Of a stretch of 64,000 bases of DNA, positions 16,953-26,550 are shown piece by piece. The DNA is from PNNG01 sp964577055. Its GTDB lineage: Bacteria; Bacteroidota; Bacteroidia; UBA7662. The number at the start of each line of letters is the position of its first letter. Within the stretch, counting starts at the first letter, position 1. A program made the translations under genes and the position numbers. Location: assembly GCA_964577055.1 (NCBI GenBank), contig CAZNWC010000001.1, positions 248,001-312,000 of the forward strand. Reading direction: 5' to 3'. A model generated the notes under the pieces. That model was not told where the DNA came from. It made no database searches and saw nothing but the letters and a program-made list of their open reading frames with translations.

Positions 16953-18638
16953 CTACAGCAAATAGCGGTAGCCCAAATGAACTTTGGTATTTCTGAATTG
17001 TAAGGCCTGGGTGGTGTTGGTGCCGAGGGCGTAGGCAAGGTTAAAAATGCCGTTTTTGTTCTGAAAGGTGATGCCTGCCCCAAAACCAAAGGGTCGGTCG
17101 GAAGTATTGTTGCCGACCCAATTTTGTTGCAGCCAGCCACCGTTGGCAAAGAGGTATATCCATGAATCGGCATCGAGCAAGTACCGCTGTTCGATATTCC
17201 ACAACAAATAGGCTGTTGCATTGAGCGACTCTTCGTCGAAGCCTTTGAGGGTGCGAAAACCACCCAAGCGATAACTTTCATTCGGCAAAAATTGCTCGCT
17301 GAACATGCCCTTTCCCTGAACCCACACATGGTTTTGCCAGCGATTTCGCCAAGGTAAAAAAGCTTGCGCTTCGAGCTGCATTTGGTACAGCGCAAAAGTC
17401 GCTGAGGTATTTTCCACACTTTGTTGCTGCACTTGGCGCTGTCCTGCGCCTGCGCCCAACAAAAAACTCCAGCCTCTGTAAGGATTGTAAGCCTTGTCGA
17501 GCCGCTGGGAAGCATACTCCAGTCCATATACTTGCCCATTGGCCGTGCCGTTGCCCGAAAAGCCGCCCGTGGTATTGCCCAATTGCCGGTAGTTGCGCTG
17601 TTGCCAATAGCCCTTGAGGTAGTTTCCCGGGGCAAAGGTGTAGGCCAATCCGGCCTGCGCCTGTACTTCTATAAAGCTGCTATCGCGCCTAAAAAGGCGA
17701 AAATCGGCATCAATGCCCACTGGGGTACGGAACAAAAAAGGCCATTGAACGCCAGTACGTAAATCTTGGGTACCTGCTTGTAGGCTGCGCCAATTGAAGG
17801 ATATCCGCTCGCCCCTTTTGAGTGCGCTCCACAGCAATAAGTTCAAATCGCCTGTGAGCAGCAAACGTCCGTTATTACCTGTCCCGGGAAAAAAACCCAA
17901 CATACCATCAAAACTGCTCACGGGCCTGCGGTCGACCAGGAGGTTGAGAGCCGCTTTGTTGTTGTAGAAAAAAAGCTGCGAAGTCTCAATGCGCCCGACA
18001 TAGGGCAAAGCCGCCAATCGGCGATTGATTTGGGCAACCACACGGTGGTCATAGGCAGCCCCTTCTTCCCATTGCAGGTATCGGGCGAGCACCCAGGGTT
18101 TGAGGGGCAAAGCCCCACCCAAACGCAAACTATCGAATACCACCTTGCGGGCAGGATCGAATTTCAGCTGTGCATCTACGCGATTGCTATCAAAACGCAC
18201 CTCTGCCAATTGCCAGTGGGCAAAGGGATGGCCATTGTTTTCGGCATGTTCGAGCCAAAGCTGTAACATGGCTTCGAGTTTGGGTGCATCCAAAGCCTTG
18301 CCTTGCCATTGCTGCAGGCTTTTGCGTTGTGGCAGCTTCCAATCTTGCGGCATTTGCCAATCGATTTGCCGCCAGAAATAGGCCGTGCCTGTTTCTTCAC
18401 AAACGAGCCAATGGGCACTGTCTGACGCCAGCAAAACGGCTGTATGCGCCAAGAAGCCCCGCCCCCACGCTGCCATTTTCCGGTCTTCGAGCCAGCGGGC
18501 GGCAGTTGTGGAATCGTTAAATACCTGATTTGCAACCGTATCGCTGCCTGCACAATGGGTGATGACAAGCCGTATGGGCTGTGCAATGGCTGAAAAGGCA
18601 CCAACCTGGAAGAGCAAAATGACCAACCACCCACGCAT
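16953..18638 (-). CDS. Omp85/BamA-like outer membrane protein
   Basis: A 561-aa protein. The signal peptide (MRGWLVILLFQVGAFSAIAQ) is followed by a unique N-terminal region of about 130 residues, one or two POTRA-like modules (DSLRLGGALPLKPWVLARYLQW and AQINRRLAALPYVGRIETSQ), then a 16-strand-type barrel with the Omp85 element YRLGGFRTLKGFDEESL and a closing aromatic strand. Its size and few POTRA units resemble TamA/ShlB-like members more than BamA itself (BamA is larger with five POTRAs). The substrate is unknown. The ATG at 18638 starts the signal peptide; the longer form adds 13 residues. Confidence 0.75.
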   Translation of the reverse strand: MRGWLVILLFQVGAFSAIAQPIRLVITHCAGSDTVANQVFNDSTTAARWLEDRKMAAWGRGFLAHTAVLLASDSAHWLVCEETGTAYFWRQIDWQMPQDWKLPQRKSLQQWQGKALDAPKLEAMLQLWLEHAENNGHPFAHWQLAEVRFDSNRVDAQLKFDPARKVVFDSLRLGGALPLKPWVLARYLQWEEGAAYDHRVVAQINRRLAALPYVGRIETSQLFFYNNKAALNLLVDRRPVSSFDGMLGFFPGTGNNGRLLLTGDLNLLLWSALKRGERISFNWRSLQAGTQDLRTGVQWPFLFRTPVGIDADFRLFRRDSSFIEVQAQAGLAYTFAPGNYLKGYWQQRNYRQLGNTTGGFSGNGTANGQVYGLEYASQRLDKAYNPYRGWSFLLGAGAGQRQVQQQSVENTSATFALYQMQLEAQAFLPWRNRWQNHVWVQGKGMFSEQFLPNESYRLGGFRTLKGFDEESLNATAYLLWNIEQRYLLDADSWIYLFANGGWLQQNWVGNNTSDRPFGFGAGITFQNKNGIFNLAYALGTNTTQALQFRNTKVHLGYRYLL

Positions 18639-18682
18639 GCTGCAAAGAACGTGATTTTCAGCGGGTCGATTGTGCAAACGGC

Positions 18683-20158
18683 TTAACTGGCATCGTCGTC
18701 GAAGCGAAACATGCTGCTGAGCAAGTCCTTGAAGCTGGTTTGAACCTCTAACTGCTGCTTACTCAACAACGAATATTCGGCCAAGGCATGCAACACAAAT
18801 TCTTTGAGCAACAGTGGGTGCTGGGCTGCCAAAGCGGGCTGGTAGCGGTTGATCAGGTCGTCGAGACCGGGTACCAAAGCCAATTGTGAAGCATACTCAC
18901 CTGCAGGCGCATCGTGGAGCAAATCGAGTTGGTTGCCTTCGCCAAACCAGTGCAAAATGTCTTGGTAAGGTTGTTCTCCCGATTTCTTTTTGAGGTGTTC
19001 GGGATTCGGGAAAAGCACGGGAAAGAGGCTTCGGATGGCCTTTTTGATAAGGTTTCGGGCCACCAGGGCGGGTCCCTCTTGTTCTCCTTCGTACACCAAC
19101 TCTACTTTGCCGGTGATAGCGGGCAAAATGGCAAATAAATCGCTGATTCGGGCTTCGGCCTTGGCTTCGCCTTGTTTGAGCGAACGGCGCTCGGCTGCAC
19201 TTACCAATTGCTCGTAAGCCGAAATGGTGAGTCGGGCCGATACCCCGCTTTTTTGGTCGATATATTCGCTCGAACGGGCTTCAAAGGCCACTTGTTCCAC
19301 CAAATCGTGCAACAAATCAGCCACCTGCACCCGCTGTCGTTGGTCGGGCAACAAATCGGCTTCCTGCAAGGTAATGCGCTTGCTGATGTCGATGCTCTTG
19401 GGATAGTGCGTCAAAATCTGGCTTTCTATGCGGTCTTTGAGGGGCGTAACAATGCTGCCGCGGTTTGTGTAGTCTTCGGGATTGGCGGTGAAAACAAACT
19501 GCAAATCCAAAGGCAACCGCAATTTGAAACCACGGATTTGGATGTCGCCTTCTTGCAAAATATTAAAAAGTGCAACCTGGATGCGTGCTTGCAAATCGGG
19601 CAATTCGTTGATTACAAAGATGCAGCGGTGTGCGCGTGGGATGAGTCCGAAATGGATCACCCGTTCATCGGCGTACGACAAACGCAAATTGGCTGCCTTG
19701 ATGGGGTCAGTATCGCCAATGAGGTCGGCCACGGTAACATCGGGGGTCGCCAGCTTTTCGCTGTAGCGCTCTGAGCGGTGGATCCAGGCGATGGGGGTGC
19801 GATCACCTTCCTCTTCTATGCGGTCGCGGCCATAACGTGTGATTGGGCGCATCGGGTCATCATACAATTCAGCCCCTTCGATGACGGGAATGTATTCATC
19901 GAGCAGTTCCACCATTTGGCGCGCCAGGCGGGTTTTGGCTTGTCCACGCAAGCCCAGCAGCAGTACATTGTGCCTGGCCAGCAGGGCGCGTTCGAGTTCG
20001 GGAATCACCGTTTCTTCGTATCCGTGGATGCCATCGAAGGGCGATTCATTTTTTTGCAGGCGGGCGATGAGGTTTTGCCTGATTTCTTCTTTGATGCTTT
20101 TGGGTTTGTATCCTTGGGCGCGCAATTGGCCGAGGGTGCGTATTTTATCGATGTTCAT
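18683..20158 (-). CDS. MoxR/magnesium-chelatase ChlI-like AAA+ ATPase
   Basis: A 491-aa cytoplasmic ATPase. Walker A appears as GLRGQAKT (residues 69-76), followed by CIFVINELPDLQARIQVALFN (Walker B and pore region of ChlI-like proteins) and FVFTANPEDYTNRG (sensor 1). The helix-2 insert family includes MoxR and Mg-chelatase subunit I; such ATPases work with VWA proteins, and a candidate partner is at 8389-9486. Start ATG at 20158 (MNIDKIRTL); a longer frame upstream would overlap the divergent promoter region. It is head-to-head with the helicase gene at 20293. Confidence 0.82.
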   Translation of the reverse strand: MNIDKIRTLGQLRAQGYKPKSIKEEIRQNLIARLQKNESPFDGIHGYEETVIPELERALLARHNVLLLGLRGQAKTRLARQMVELLDEYIPVIEGAELYDDPMRPITRYGRDRIEEEGDRTPIAWIHRSERYSEKLATPDVTVADLIGDTDPIKAANLRLSYADERVIHFGLIPRAHRCIFVINELPDLQARIQVALFNILQEGDIQIRGFKLRLPLDLQFVFTANPEDYTNRGSIVTPLKDRIESQILTHYPKSIDISKRITLQEADLLPDQRQRVQVADLLHDLVEQVAFEARSSEYIDQKSGVSARLTISAYEQLVSAAERRSLKQGEAKAEARISDLFAILPAITGKVELVYEGEQEGPALVARNLIKKAIRSLFPVLFPNPEHLKKKSGEQPYQDILHWFGEGNQLDLLHDAPAGEYASQLALVPGLDDLINRYQPALAAQHPLLLKEFVLHALAEYSLLSKQQLEVQTSFKDLLSSMFRFDDDAS

Positions 20159-20292
20159 GCGGAGTCGTAGAAAGCTTTGTAAAATAAGGTTTGTGCCGGC
20201 GCGATTGTTTCGTTCTGCTGAAAGAAACACATTTTCGTTCCGAAAAATTTCCACATCTGCCACAAGGCTTTTGCAATTGGCTATTTTGCAGC

Positions 20293-23200
20293 ATGGCATT
20301 GATGGTATACCGCGCTGCGGCAGGATCGGGCAAAACCTTTACGCTGGTACGTGAATACCTGCGTTTGGCCCTTGGTGCGCGTGAAGTGAATGGCTTCAGG
20401 CGCATATTGGCCATCACCTTTACCAACAAAGCGGCAGGTGAAATGAAAAGCAGGGTATTGAATGCCCTGGCCGCAATGGCAGGAAAAAGCGACGACCGAA
20501 GATTTGATGGCATGGCCGCTCAACTGCGCGACACTCTGGGATTCGATGAGGCAACTTTGCAAAGCAGGGCCGAGCAAGTGCTGTCGGCCATGCTGCACCA
20601 ATACCAGCAGCTGAGCATCGGTACCATCGACAGTTTTGTGGCGCGTTTGGCGCGACAGTTTGCGCGGGAATTGCTGCTCGATCAGCAATTTGATATCCTG
20701 CTCGACCAAGACTTGCTGCTCAACGAAACCGTTGAGCGGCTGTTGGCACAACTGGGCAGCGACGGACAGCTCACTGAATTGCTGTCGGCATTGGCGCGTG
20801 AACAGATGCAGGAGGACAAAAGCTGGCAGGTGAGTCGCGAACTCAAAAACTTCGCCCGGCAGCTTTTGCGTGATGAGATGCGCTTGTTGCTGCCGCGCTT
20901 GCGGGCAAACAAAAAGAACGATTTTCTGGAAGAGCGGCAGCAGCTGTTGGCCCGCATGAAAGGCTTGCAAAACCGCTATGCCCTGCCTGCGCAGCAGCTG
21001 TTAGACGCGTTGGCAGCAGCGGGCATCGGTAAAAAAGACATTGCCAATGGTGGAAGTGGTACTTATTCGGTTTGGCAGAGCTGGTCGAAGGGCAAGGCTG
21101 CACCAGGCGGTGCTGCCATCAACAAGGCCATAGCGAACGAAAAATGGGCGAGCGGCGCTGCCTCTCCTGCCGCCAAAGCCTGGCTTACGGCCGAAGCCGC
21201 GCGTTTGAGTGCCGAAAGTCGGCAGATCCAGGAAAAGGCCATGGAGGCTGCACCCGAGTTGACTTTGCTGGAGGGTATCATCACCAAACAATACGCCATG
21301 GCAACATTGGGCAGGTTGCAGCACGAAATGGAAAAATGGATGCAGGAAGAAGGCAGCGTGCCCCTCAGCAGCTTGTATTTCCGTTTGGCCGATTTGCTTG
21401 CCGATACAGCCACCCCTTTCATTTACGAACGATTGGGCAACCAATACCGCCACTTTTTGATCGACGAATTTCAAGACACCAGTGTGTTGCAATGGAACAA
21501 TTTGTTGCCCCTGGTAGAAAACGGTTTGGGTGGCGGTTACGACTCGTTGTTGGTAGGCGATGCCAAACAAAGTATTTACCGTTGGCGTTCGGGTGAGGCC
21601 GAGCAATTTGTGCAATTGCCGCGGCAATTGGACGGAAGTGCCGGATCGTTTCTGCTGGAATCGGCCTTTGCCTTGCACCAACTCAATACCAATTTCCGCT
21701 CCTATGAAACGGTCATCGATTTCAACAACCGCTATTTCAGGTGGTGGACCAACAAGAGCAGCATGCGTTTGCAGCGCTTTTATGAGGGGCTCGAACAATT
21801 GGGAGGAAAGCCAGGTGGATTGGTGCAGGTAGAGCTGCTCGACACCTCAGCTGGCGATGAAAAAGAAGAAAAGCGGCAGCTACGTCTCGCGCGCATTGCC
21901 GATTTGCTGCGCGAATTGGAGGCTGCCCAGGTGCCTTGGGGAGAAATTGCGATTTTGGTTCGCGCCAATGAGCTGGGCAGCAGCATTGCTGAACACTTGC
22001 TTGCTGCGGGTATTCCGGTTATTTCGGGAGAAAGTTTGCTCTTGTGCAAGCAAGTCCACATACGCTTGGTGATGGGTGTGCTGCATTATTTGACCTATCC
22101 CAACGATCCGGTGAACGAACAGTTGTGCCTCCGCTGTTTGGAGCAAAGTGGTTTGGGCATTCCGCTGGTAAAGGAAGATTTGTTGGCTTATGTGGCCCGT
22201 ACCTTAGGCAAACCTTGGCCTGCGCACTGGTCGCAGTTGCCTTTGGCCGAAATTCCCGAGCAGGTTTTGCATTTTTTTGGCTTGCTTGATCGCACCGACC
22301 CCTATTTGTTGCGCTTGCTTGATTTGCTGGCCGAAAAAAAAGTGCGTTATCCGCAGGCTGGCCAACTGTTGGAATGGTGGTATGAAAAGGGTCAGGAAGC
22401 GGCCTTACCGATGCCTGACAAGGGAAATGCTGTGCGCATCATGACCTATCACAAGTCGAAGGGACTCGAATTTGGCGTAGTCATCATTGCGGATCCGGAT
22501 GGCGGTAAAAACTCGTTGGGGCAACCCGAAACCTGGATCGAAACGCCGCTTACGGCCTCGGGGCTGGCACTGGTGAGCACCACAAAGCTCAGAGAGGCCG
22601 CTACGCCCTACCGCGAAATAGCCGAGCGCGAGACAGAAATGACGGAGATTGATTACCTCAACAATTTGTATGTGGCCTTTACCCGGGCGGTTGGGGCCTT
22701 GTACATTTTGGGTTCGCAAAAGCCCGCTGGTGCTGCGTACAATTTCAGCCGCACTTTTGGCAATTTCCTCGGCAGCATAGGTGCTGAAAACAGCCTGGTA
22801 TGGCGAAGGGGTAGCCTGCCAAATTTTGCACCGGCCATTGCCGATGACCGTCTTCAATTGCGCACACACCGTTGGCATGACTGGCGTATGCGGATGGCTT
22901 TGCAACACCGTTTCAGATCGACGGATGCCCCTACCGATGCTTTGGCTTTGGGGGAGGCTGCGCACCGCATTTTGGCCGATTTGCCCCATGCCGGCGCACT
23001 TGCATCGGTAGTGGAGGCGCATTTGGCGCAAGGCATGGTGAGCAGCGAACAACTCGACCGCCTTTTGCCTGCCTTGCGTAAACTTTTGGCCGATGCCAAA
23101 CTCAAACCCTACTTCGAACCTGGCTTAAAAGTGCAGTCAGAAGCCAGTATTTTGGCTGCCGATGGAAGCTTGCATCGTCCCGACCGGCTGGTGTATTTAC

Positions 23201-23346
23201 AGGATGAGGTGGTGGTACTCGAATTCAAAACCGGCGCACCGCTTCCCAAACACCAAGCACAACTGGATGCCTATGTAGGGCTCTTGCATGAAATGGGGCT
23301 TCGTGCAAGGGGTGAACTTGTTTATTTGACCTTAGACCCCCTGTAA
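20293..23346 (+). CDS. UvrD-type helicase with C-terminal PD-(D/E)XK nuclease (AddA/RecB-like)
   Basis: A 1017-aa SF1A helicase-nuclease for double-strand break processing. Walker A is AAAGSGKT (K14), the Ia-like motif is AITFTNKAA, Walker B-like FLIDEFQDTS, motif III GDAKQSIYRWRSG, motif V MTYHKSKGLEFGVVII, and motif VI YVAFTRAV. The C-terminus carries a RecB-family nuclease with D964 and the ExK pair E977/K979 in LEFKTG, preceded by GEAAHRIL. The start ATG at 20293 places Walker A at residue 8, normal for the family; the longer frame has no family sequence. The usual AddB-like partner is not in the window. Confidence 0.88.
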   Translation: MALMVYRAAAGSGKTFTLVREYLRLALGAREVNGFRRILAITFTNKAAGEMKSRVLNALAAMAGKSDDRRFDGMAAQLRDTLGFDEATLQSRAEQVLSAMLHQYQQLSIGTIDSFVARLARQFARELLLDQQFDILLDQDLLLNETVERLLAQLGSDGQLTELLSALAREQMQEDKSWQVSRELKNFARQLLRDEMRLLLPRLRANKKNDFLEERQQLLARMKGLQNRYALPAQQLLDALAAAGIGKKDIANGGSGTYSVWQSWSKGKAAPGGAAINKAIANEKWASGAASPAAKAWLTAEAARLSAESRQIQEKAMEAAPELTLLEGIITKQYAMATLGRLQHEMEKWMQEEGSVPLSSLYFRLADLLADTATPFIYERLGNQYRHFLIDEFQDTSVLQWNNLLPLVENGLGGGYDSLLVGDAKQSIYRWRSGEAEQFVQLPRQLDGSAGSFLLESAFALHQLNTNFRSYETVIDFNNRYFRWWTNKSSMRLQRFYEGLEQLGGKPGGLVQVELLDTSAGDEKEEKRQLRLARIADLLRELEAAQVPWGEIAILVRANELGSSIAEHLLAAGIPVISGESLLLCKQVHIRLVMGVLHYLTYPNDPVNEQLCLRCLEQSGLGIPLVKEDLLAYVARTLGKPWPAHWSQLPLAEIPEQVLHFFGLLDRTDPYLLRLLDLLAEKKVRYPQAGQLLEWWYEKGQEAALPMPDKGNAVRIMTYHKSKGLEFGVVIIADPDGGKNSLGQPETWIETPLTASGLALVSTTKLREAATPYREIAERETEMTEIDYLNNLYVAFTRAVGALYILGSQKPAGAAYNFSRTFGNFLGSIGAENSLVWRRGSLPNFAPAIADDRLQLRTHRWHDWRMRMALQHRFRSTDAPTDALALGEAAHRILADLPHAGALASVVEAHLAQGMVSSEQLDRLLPALRKLLADAKLKPYFEPGLKVQSEASILAADGSLHRPDRLVYLQDEVVVLEFKTGAPLPKHQAQLDAYVGLLHEMGLRARGELVYLTLDPL

Positions 23347-23347
23347 A

Positions 23348-23884
23348 ATGCAAAAACACCCCTACCTGGCAAGTTGCTTGACAGAAGCCTTGCGCTACAA
23401 ACAGCTCGGCGATGCTGTTCTGGAACGCCTAACAGCAGCACAACTGCATTTTCAGCCACATGCCGAAATGAACAGCATTGCCATGTTGGTACACCATCTA
23501 TCGGGCAATATGCGCAGCCGGTTCACTGATTTTTTAAGCAGTGATGGCGAAAAAAGCTGGCGCCAGCGGGATGCAGAATTTGAGCCGATAGGTTGGACAA
23601 AAACCGAAATTTTGGCAGCTTGGGAAGGCGGTTGGGACATTTACCTGGGTGTTTTGCACACATTGACCGAGGCCGACCTGGACAAAATTGTACACATCAG
23701 GGCCGAACCACACAGTGTTTGGGAAGCTTTGCAACGGCAGCAAGCACACTATCCTTACCACGTTGGCCAAATGACCTTGCTTGGCAAATGGCTGCTGGGC
23801 GAGCAGTGGGAATCGTTGTCGATTCCAAAAAACCAAAGCCAGGCGTATTTAACCGCGATGAAACAAAAATTTAAAAAACCTTAA
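23348..23884 (+). CDS. DUF1572 (DinB-like) protein
   Basis: A 178-aa, probably four-helix-bundle protein of the DinB-like superfamily. Three histidines in the expected places (MLVHHLSGNM near residue 50 and YPYHVGQM near residue 138) could bind a divalent metal. The C-terminal SIPKNQSQAYL is typical of DUF1572. Its start is 2 nt after the helicase stop, so the two are probably co-transcribed. The DinB-like family includes metal-dependent thiol transferases, but the activity of this subgroup is unknown. Confidence 0.78.
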   Translation: MQKHPYLASCLTEALRYKQLGDAVLERLTAAQLHFQPHAEMNSIAMLVHHLSGNMRSRFTDFLSSDGEKSWRQRDAEFEPIGWTKTEILAAWEGGWDIYLGVLHTLTEADLDKIVHIRAEPHSVWEALQRQQAHYPYHVGQMTLLGKWLLGEQWESLSIPKNQSQAYLTAMKQKFKKP

Positions 23885-23923
23885 TACGTATGGTCACTCG
23901 CACAAAAAGTATTTACTTACAGC

Positions 23924-24613
23924 ATGCATGCCGTACAACTCATTCCCATCAAACTCAAACTCAGCAATGCCTATTTGCTCATTGGGCACGACGGGGTAGT
24001 GTTGGTTGATACGGGCTTGGCATCGGACGTGGAAGCCATTGAAGATGTATTGCTGGCCCAAAACCTCAGTGGGGCCGACATCAAGCTGATTTTGCACACC
24101 CATGGCCATGCTGACCATGTGGGCGGCACCGCCAGTTTGGTCGCCAAATACCATTGCATCACCGCCTTGGGTGCAGCAGATTTGCAACAGGTGCTTGCAG
24201 GAAAAAACAATCGCCTCAAGCCCACCCGCTTGATGGGCAAATGGCTCATTCCCTTTGTAGACAAACCATTTACACCTTTCACGCCCGACTGGTTGTTGCA
24301 CGAAAGCAGCTCATTGGCTTCGTTTGGTGTAGATGCCGACATCCTTTTTACGCCTGGACATACGGCAGGAAGCTTGAGTATTTTGTTAGCCGATGGCAGG
24401 GCCGTGGTGGGCGATGTGCTGATGGGCGGCTATATGGGCGGACATTTTTTTCCGCACTTAGCCGATTACCATTATTTCGCCGACGATTTGGCGCAAGTGC
24501 ATGCGAGCATCAACAAGTTGGTATCGGCTGGCGTTAGCAGCTGGTACCCCGGGCATGGTGGGCCGTTGACAACAAAATCGGTTCTCAAGCGTTTTGCCCA
24601 CGTCATCCATTAA
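23924..24613 (+). CDS. MBL-fold metallo-hydrolase
   Basis: A 229-aa metallo-beta-lactamase-fold hydrolase. The zinc motif HTHGHADHVGG is at about residues 61-71, a second His occurs in LFTPGHTAGSLSILL, Asp in VVGDVLMGG, and a final His in WYPGHGG. It has no signal peptide and is probably cytoplasmic. The organisation matches glyoxalase II-like/YcbL-like hydrolases, but the substrate cannot be assigned. It ends 13 nt before the TTG start of the next gene. Confidence 0.82.
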   Translation: MHAVQLIPIKLKLSNAYLLIGHDGVVLVDTGLASDVEAIEDVLLAQNLSGADIKLILHTHGHADHVGGTASLVAKYHCITALGAADLQQVLAGKNNRLKPTRLMGKWLIPFVDKPFTPFTPDWLLHESSSLASFGVDADILFTPGHTAGSLSILLADGRAVVGDVLMGGYMGGHFFPHLADYHYFADDLAQVHASINKLVSAGVSSWYPGHGGPLTTKSVLKRFAHVIH

Positions 24614-24626
24614 ATCAAAAATTTGC

Positions 24627-25061
24627 TTGAAAAAGTACTTGCTATTGCTTGCTGCCATTGCCTTATTGAGCATGCGCCCTTTGCACAATGCTCCTGTCCA
24701 CACCCTTTGGGTTTACGTGGTAGGCATCAGCCCAAAAACTGATTCAAAAGTGAATGTAGGCCTGTACCGTGCCGAAGACAATTTCCCGAAACGTGAGGGC
24801 ACATACAAGCACCAAATTGTTGCAGGCACACAAGACACGATCAAAGTCAAATTTGAAATTCCTTTTGGCACTTATGCCCTGGCGGCTTCACACGACCTGA
24901 ATGCCAACAATAAACTTGAAAAAAATGCATTCGGGTATCCGGAAGAGCCATTTGGCTTTTCGCGCGGCTACCGTCCAACCATACGCGCACCTCGTTTTGC
25001 CGACTGTTCTTTCCAATTTAGCAAGCAAAACCAGCTGATATACTTGCGGGTGCAACCCTAA
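24627..25061 (+). CDS. DUF2141 exported protein
   Basis: A 144-aa secreted or periplasmic protein: signal peptide (KKYLLLLAAIALLSM) followed by a beta-sandwich with the DUF2141 signature LAASHDLNANNKLEKNAFGYPEEP (shown here in part) and FGFSRGYRP. Function unknown. I assign the TTG at 24627 as start because it places the signal peptide at the very N-terminus; another TTG at 24594 would overlap the MBL gene and bury the signal, and the first ATG would remove it. Confidence 0.75.
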   Translation: MKKYLLLLAAIALLSMRPLHNAPVHTLWVYVVGISPKTDSKVNVGLYRAEDNFPKREGTYKHQIVAGTQDTIKVKFEIPFGTYALAASHDLNANNKLEKNAFGYPEEPFGFSRGYRPTIRAPRFADCSFQFSKQNQLIYLRVQP

Positions 25062-25083
25062 GTATTTTTGCATTCATGGTGTC

Positions 25084-25215
25084 ATGTCCACATCGGCCCA
25101 GGCGCGGTTGACCCAACCGGTAGCAATTGTACGCTTTGAGAAATCGTGGCACAGTGTGTTTCATACCGAAACCGACAAATTCACCACCGAAATGCTGCGT
25201 TTTATGGGCCTGTAA
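25084..25215 (+). pseudogene. Possible remnant of an alpha/beta-hydrolase C-terminus
   Basis: A 43-codon open frame (ATG 25084, stop 25215). The second half, FEKSWHSVFHTETDKFTTEM followed by LRFMGL, looks like the end of an alpha/beta-hydrolase, where the catalytic histidine sits in a WH-(x)-F-(N/H) context before a last helix. No upstream hydrolase core is present in any frame between the flanking genes. It may be a decayed remnant or a short random frame. Confidence 0.25.
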
Positions 25216-25270
25216 GCCAATAATACCTATCTTTCGGCTGCCTCGCTGAGGTGGTACGGATGAAAAAGCT

Positions 25271-26530
25271 ATGCGGTTTTTAAGGAAGCATTTCCCTTTG
25301 CACCCTTTGGCTTGGCGCAATCGCTGGTGGTGGTTGGGTTGGGCCTTGGTGGTGGCTTTGCTTGCGGGCAGTTCCTCGGCTTTGTTTTTGGCTGTGCTCG
25401 ATGCGCTCACCCAACTGCGTGGCGAGCAAAAATGGCTCATTTACCTCTTGCCTTTGGCTGGCTGGTGGGTGGGCTGGCTGTATCAGCGTTTTGGTGGGTT
25501 GGCAGGCCGTGGAAACAACCAATTGATCGACGAATTCCATGAGCGCCAAGGCGGCGTTCCCTGGGTGATGGCGCCTTTGGTACTGCTGGGCACCTGGCTC
25601 ACGCATGCCTTTGGCGGCTCGGCCGGGCGCGAAGGAACGGCGGTGCAAATGGGAGCTTCTTTGGCGCAGGCCTTGGGAAATCGGCTTGGAGCTACACGCC
25701 AGCAACAGCGGGCACTGCTGCTCATGGGCATGGCAGGTGGCTTTGGGGCCGTTTTTGGCACCCCGCTGGCTGGAGCCGCTTTTGCCATAGAAGTGCTGGG
25801 CAAAGGCCAACACCGTTACCGACAATTGCTCCCCGCCTTGCTCACGGCCTGGGCTGCACACGGTATTTGTTTGGTTTGGGGCATCGAGCACACCCCTTTC
25901 ACACGGCTTCATCCTTTGACCTTAGAAGCTGCCGGGCTGTTTGCCTTGGGGGCTGCAGCCCTGGCTTTTGGACTGGCAGCCCGTTTATTCAGCAGTTTGG
26001 GGCATTTTTTTAGTAGTCAACTGGCCCATTGGCTCCCCAACTTGCCCCTGCGTGCTTTTGTTGGCGGCTTGTTGTTGAGCTTGGTCTTTTGGCTTACGCA
26101 GAACGATCGTTATTTGGGTTTGGGAGTACCTGTCATCTTGGAAGCCTTTGACCAGCCCCTTCCTTGGTACGACTTTCTGGCCAAAACCCTCTACACCACC
26201 TTTACCTTAGGGGCAGGCTTCAAAGGTGGCGAAGTCACGCCCCTCTTTTTTACCGGTGCCACGCTGGGCAGCAGTTTGTCGGCCCTACTGCCCTTGCCCA
26301 CCACTTGGCTGGCGGCCCTGGGTTTGGTAGCCGTATTTGCCGGAGCCACCAACACCCCCTTGGCCTGTGCCCTTTTAGGGGCTGAATTGTTTGGCTGGAT
26401 GTTGTTTCCGGTGGCCCTGCCGGTGTGTTGGCTGGCCGTGGGGGTGTCGGGACCGGCGGGGATTTACAGCAGTCAGCCCGCCTTTGCCTTTAAATTGGAG
26501 CGCTTGCTGCACAAACCCAAACCCTCGTGA
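25271..26530 (+). CDS. ClC-family chloride channel or transporter
   Basis: A 419-aa inner membrane protein with about ten hydrophobic segments. Signature elements: GGSAGREGTAVQ (GREGxxVQ motif; E121 is the gating glutamate position), a glycine-rich FGAVFGTPLAGAAFAIEV, and GAGFKGGEVTPLFFTGATLG near the C-terminal half. The gating glutamate is kept, consistent with either a Cl-/H+ exchanger or a channel. No CBS domains are attached. The start at 25271 is an ATG preceded by non-coding sequence. Confidence 0.88.
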   Translation: MRFLRKHFPLHPLAWRNRWWWLGWALVVALLAGSSSALFLAVLDALTQLRGEQKWLIYLLPLAGWWVGWLYQRFGGLAGRGNNQLIDEFHERQGGVPWVMAPLVLLGTWLTHAFGGSAGREGTAVQMGASLAQALGNRLGATRQQQRALLLMGMAGGFGAVFGTPLAGAAFAIEVLGKGQHRYRQLLPALLTAWAAHGICLVWGIEHTPFTRLHPLTLEAAGLFALGAAALAFGLAARLFSSLGHFFSSQLAHWLPNLPLRAFVGGLLLSLVFWLTQNDRYLGLGVPVILEAFDQPLPWYDFLAKTLYTTFTLGAGFKGGEVTPLFFTGATLGSSLSALLPLPTTWLAALGLVAVFAGATNTPLACALLGAELFGWMLFPVALPVCWLAVGVSGPAGIYSSQPAFAFKLERLLHKPKPS

Positions 26531-26550
26531 ATATGTAAAACCTTTGCCAT

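Noticed and set aside
18683..23346. A defence island around the helicase and AAA+ ATPase
   Set aside because: The neighbours are housekeeping genes, and no methylase, restriction, toxin or effector gene is present; AddA/RecB-like and MoxR-like proteins are general.
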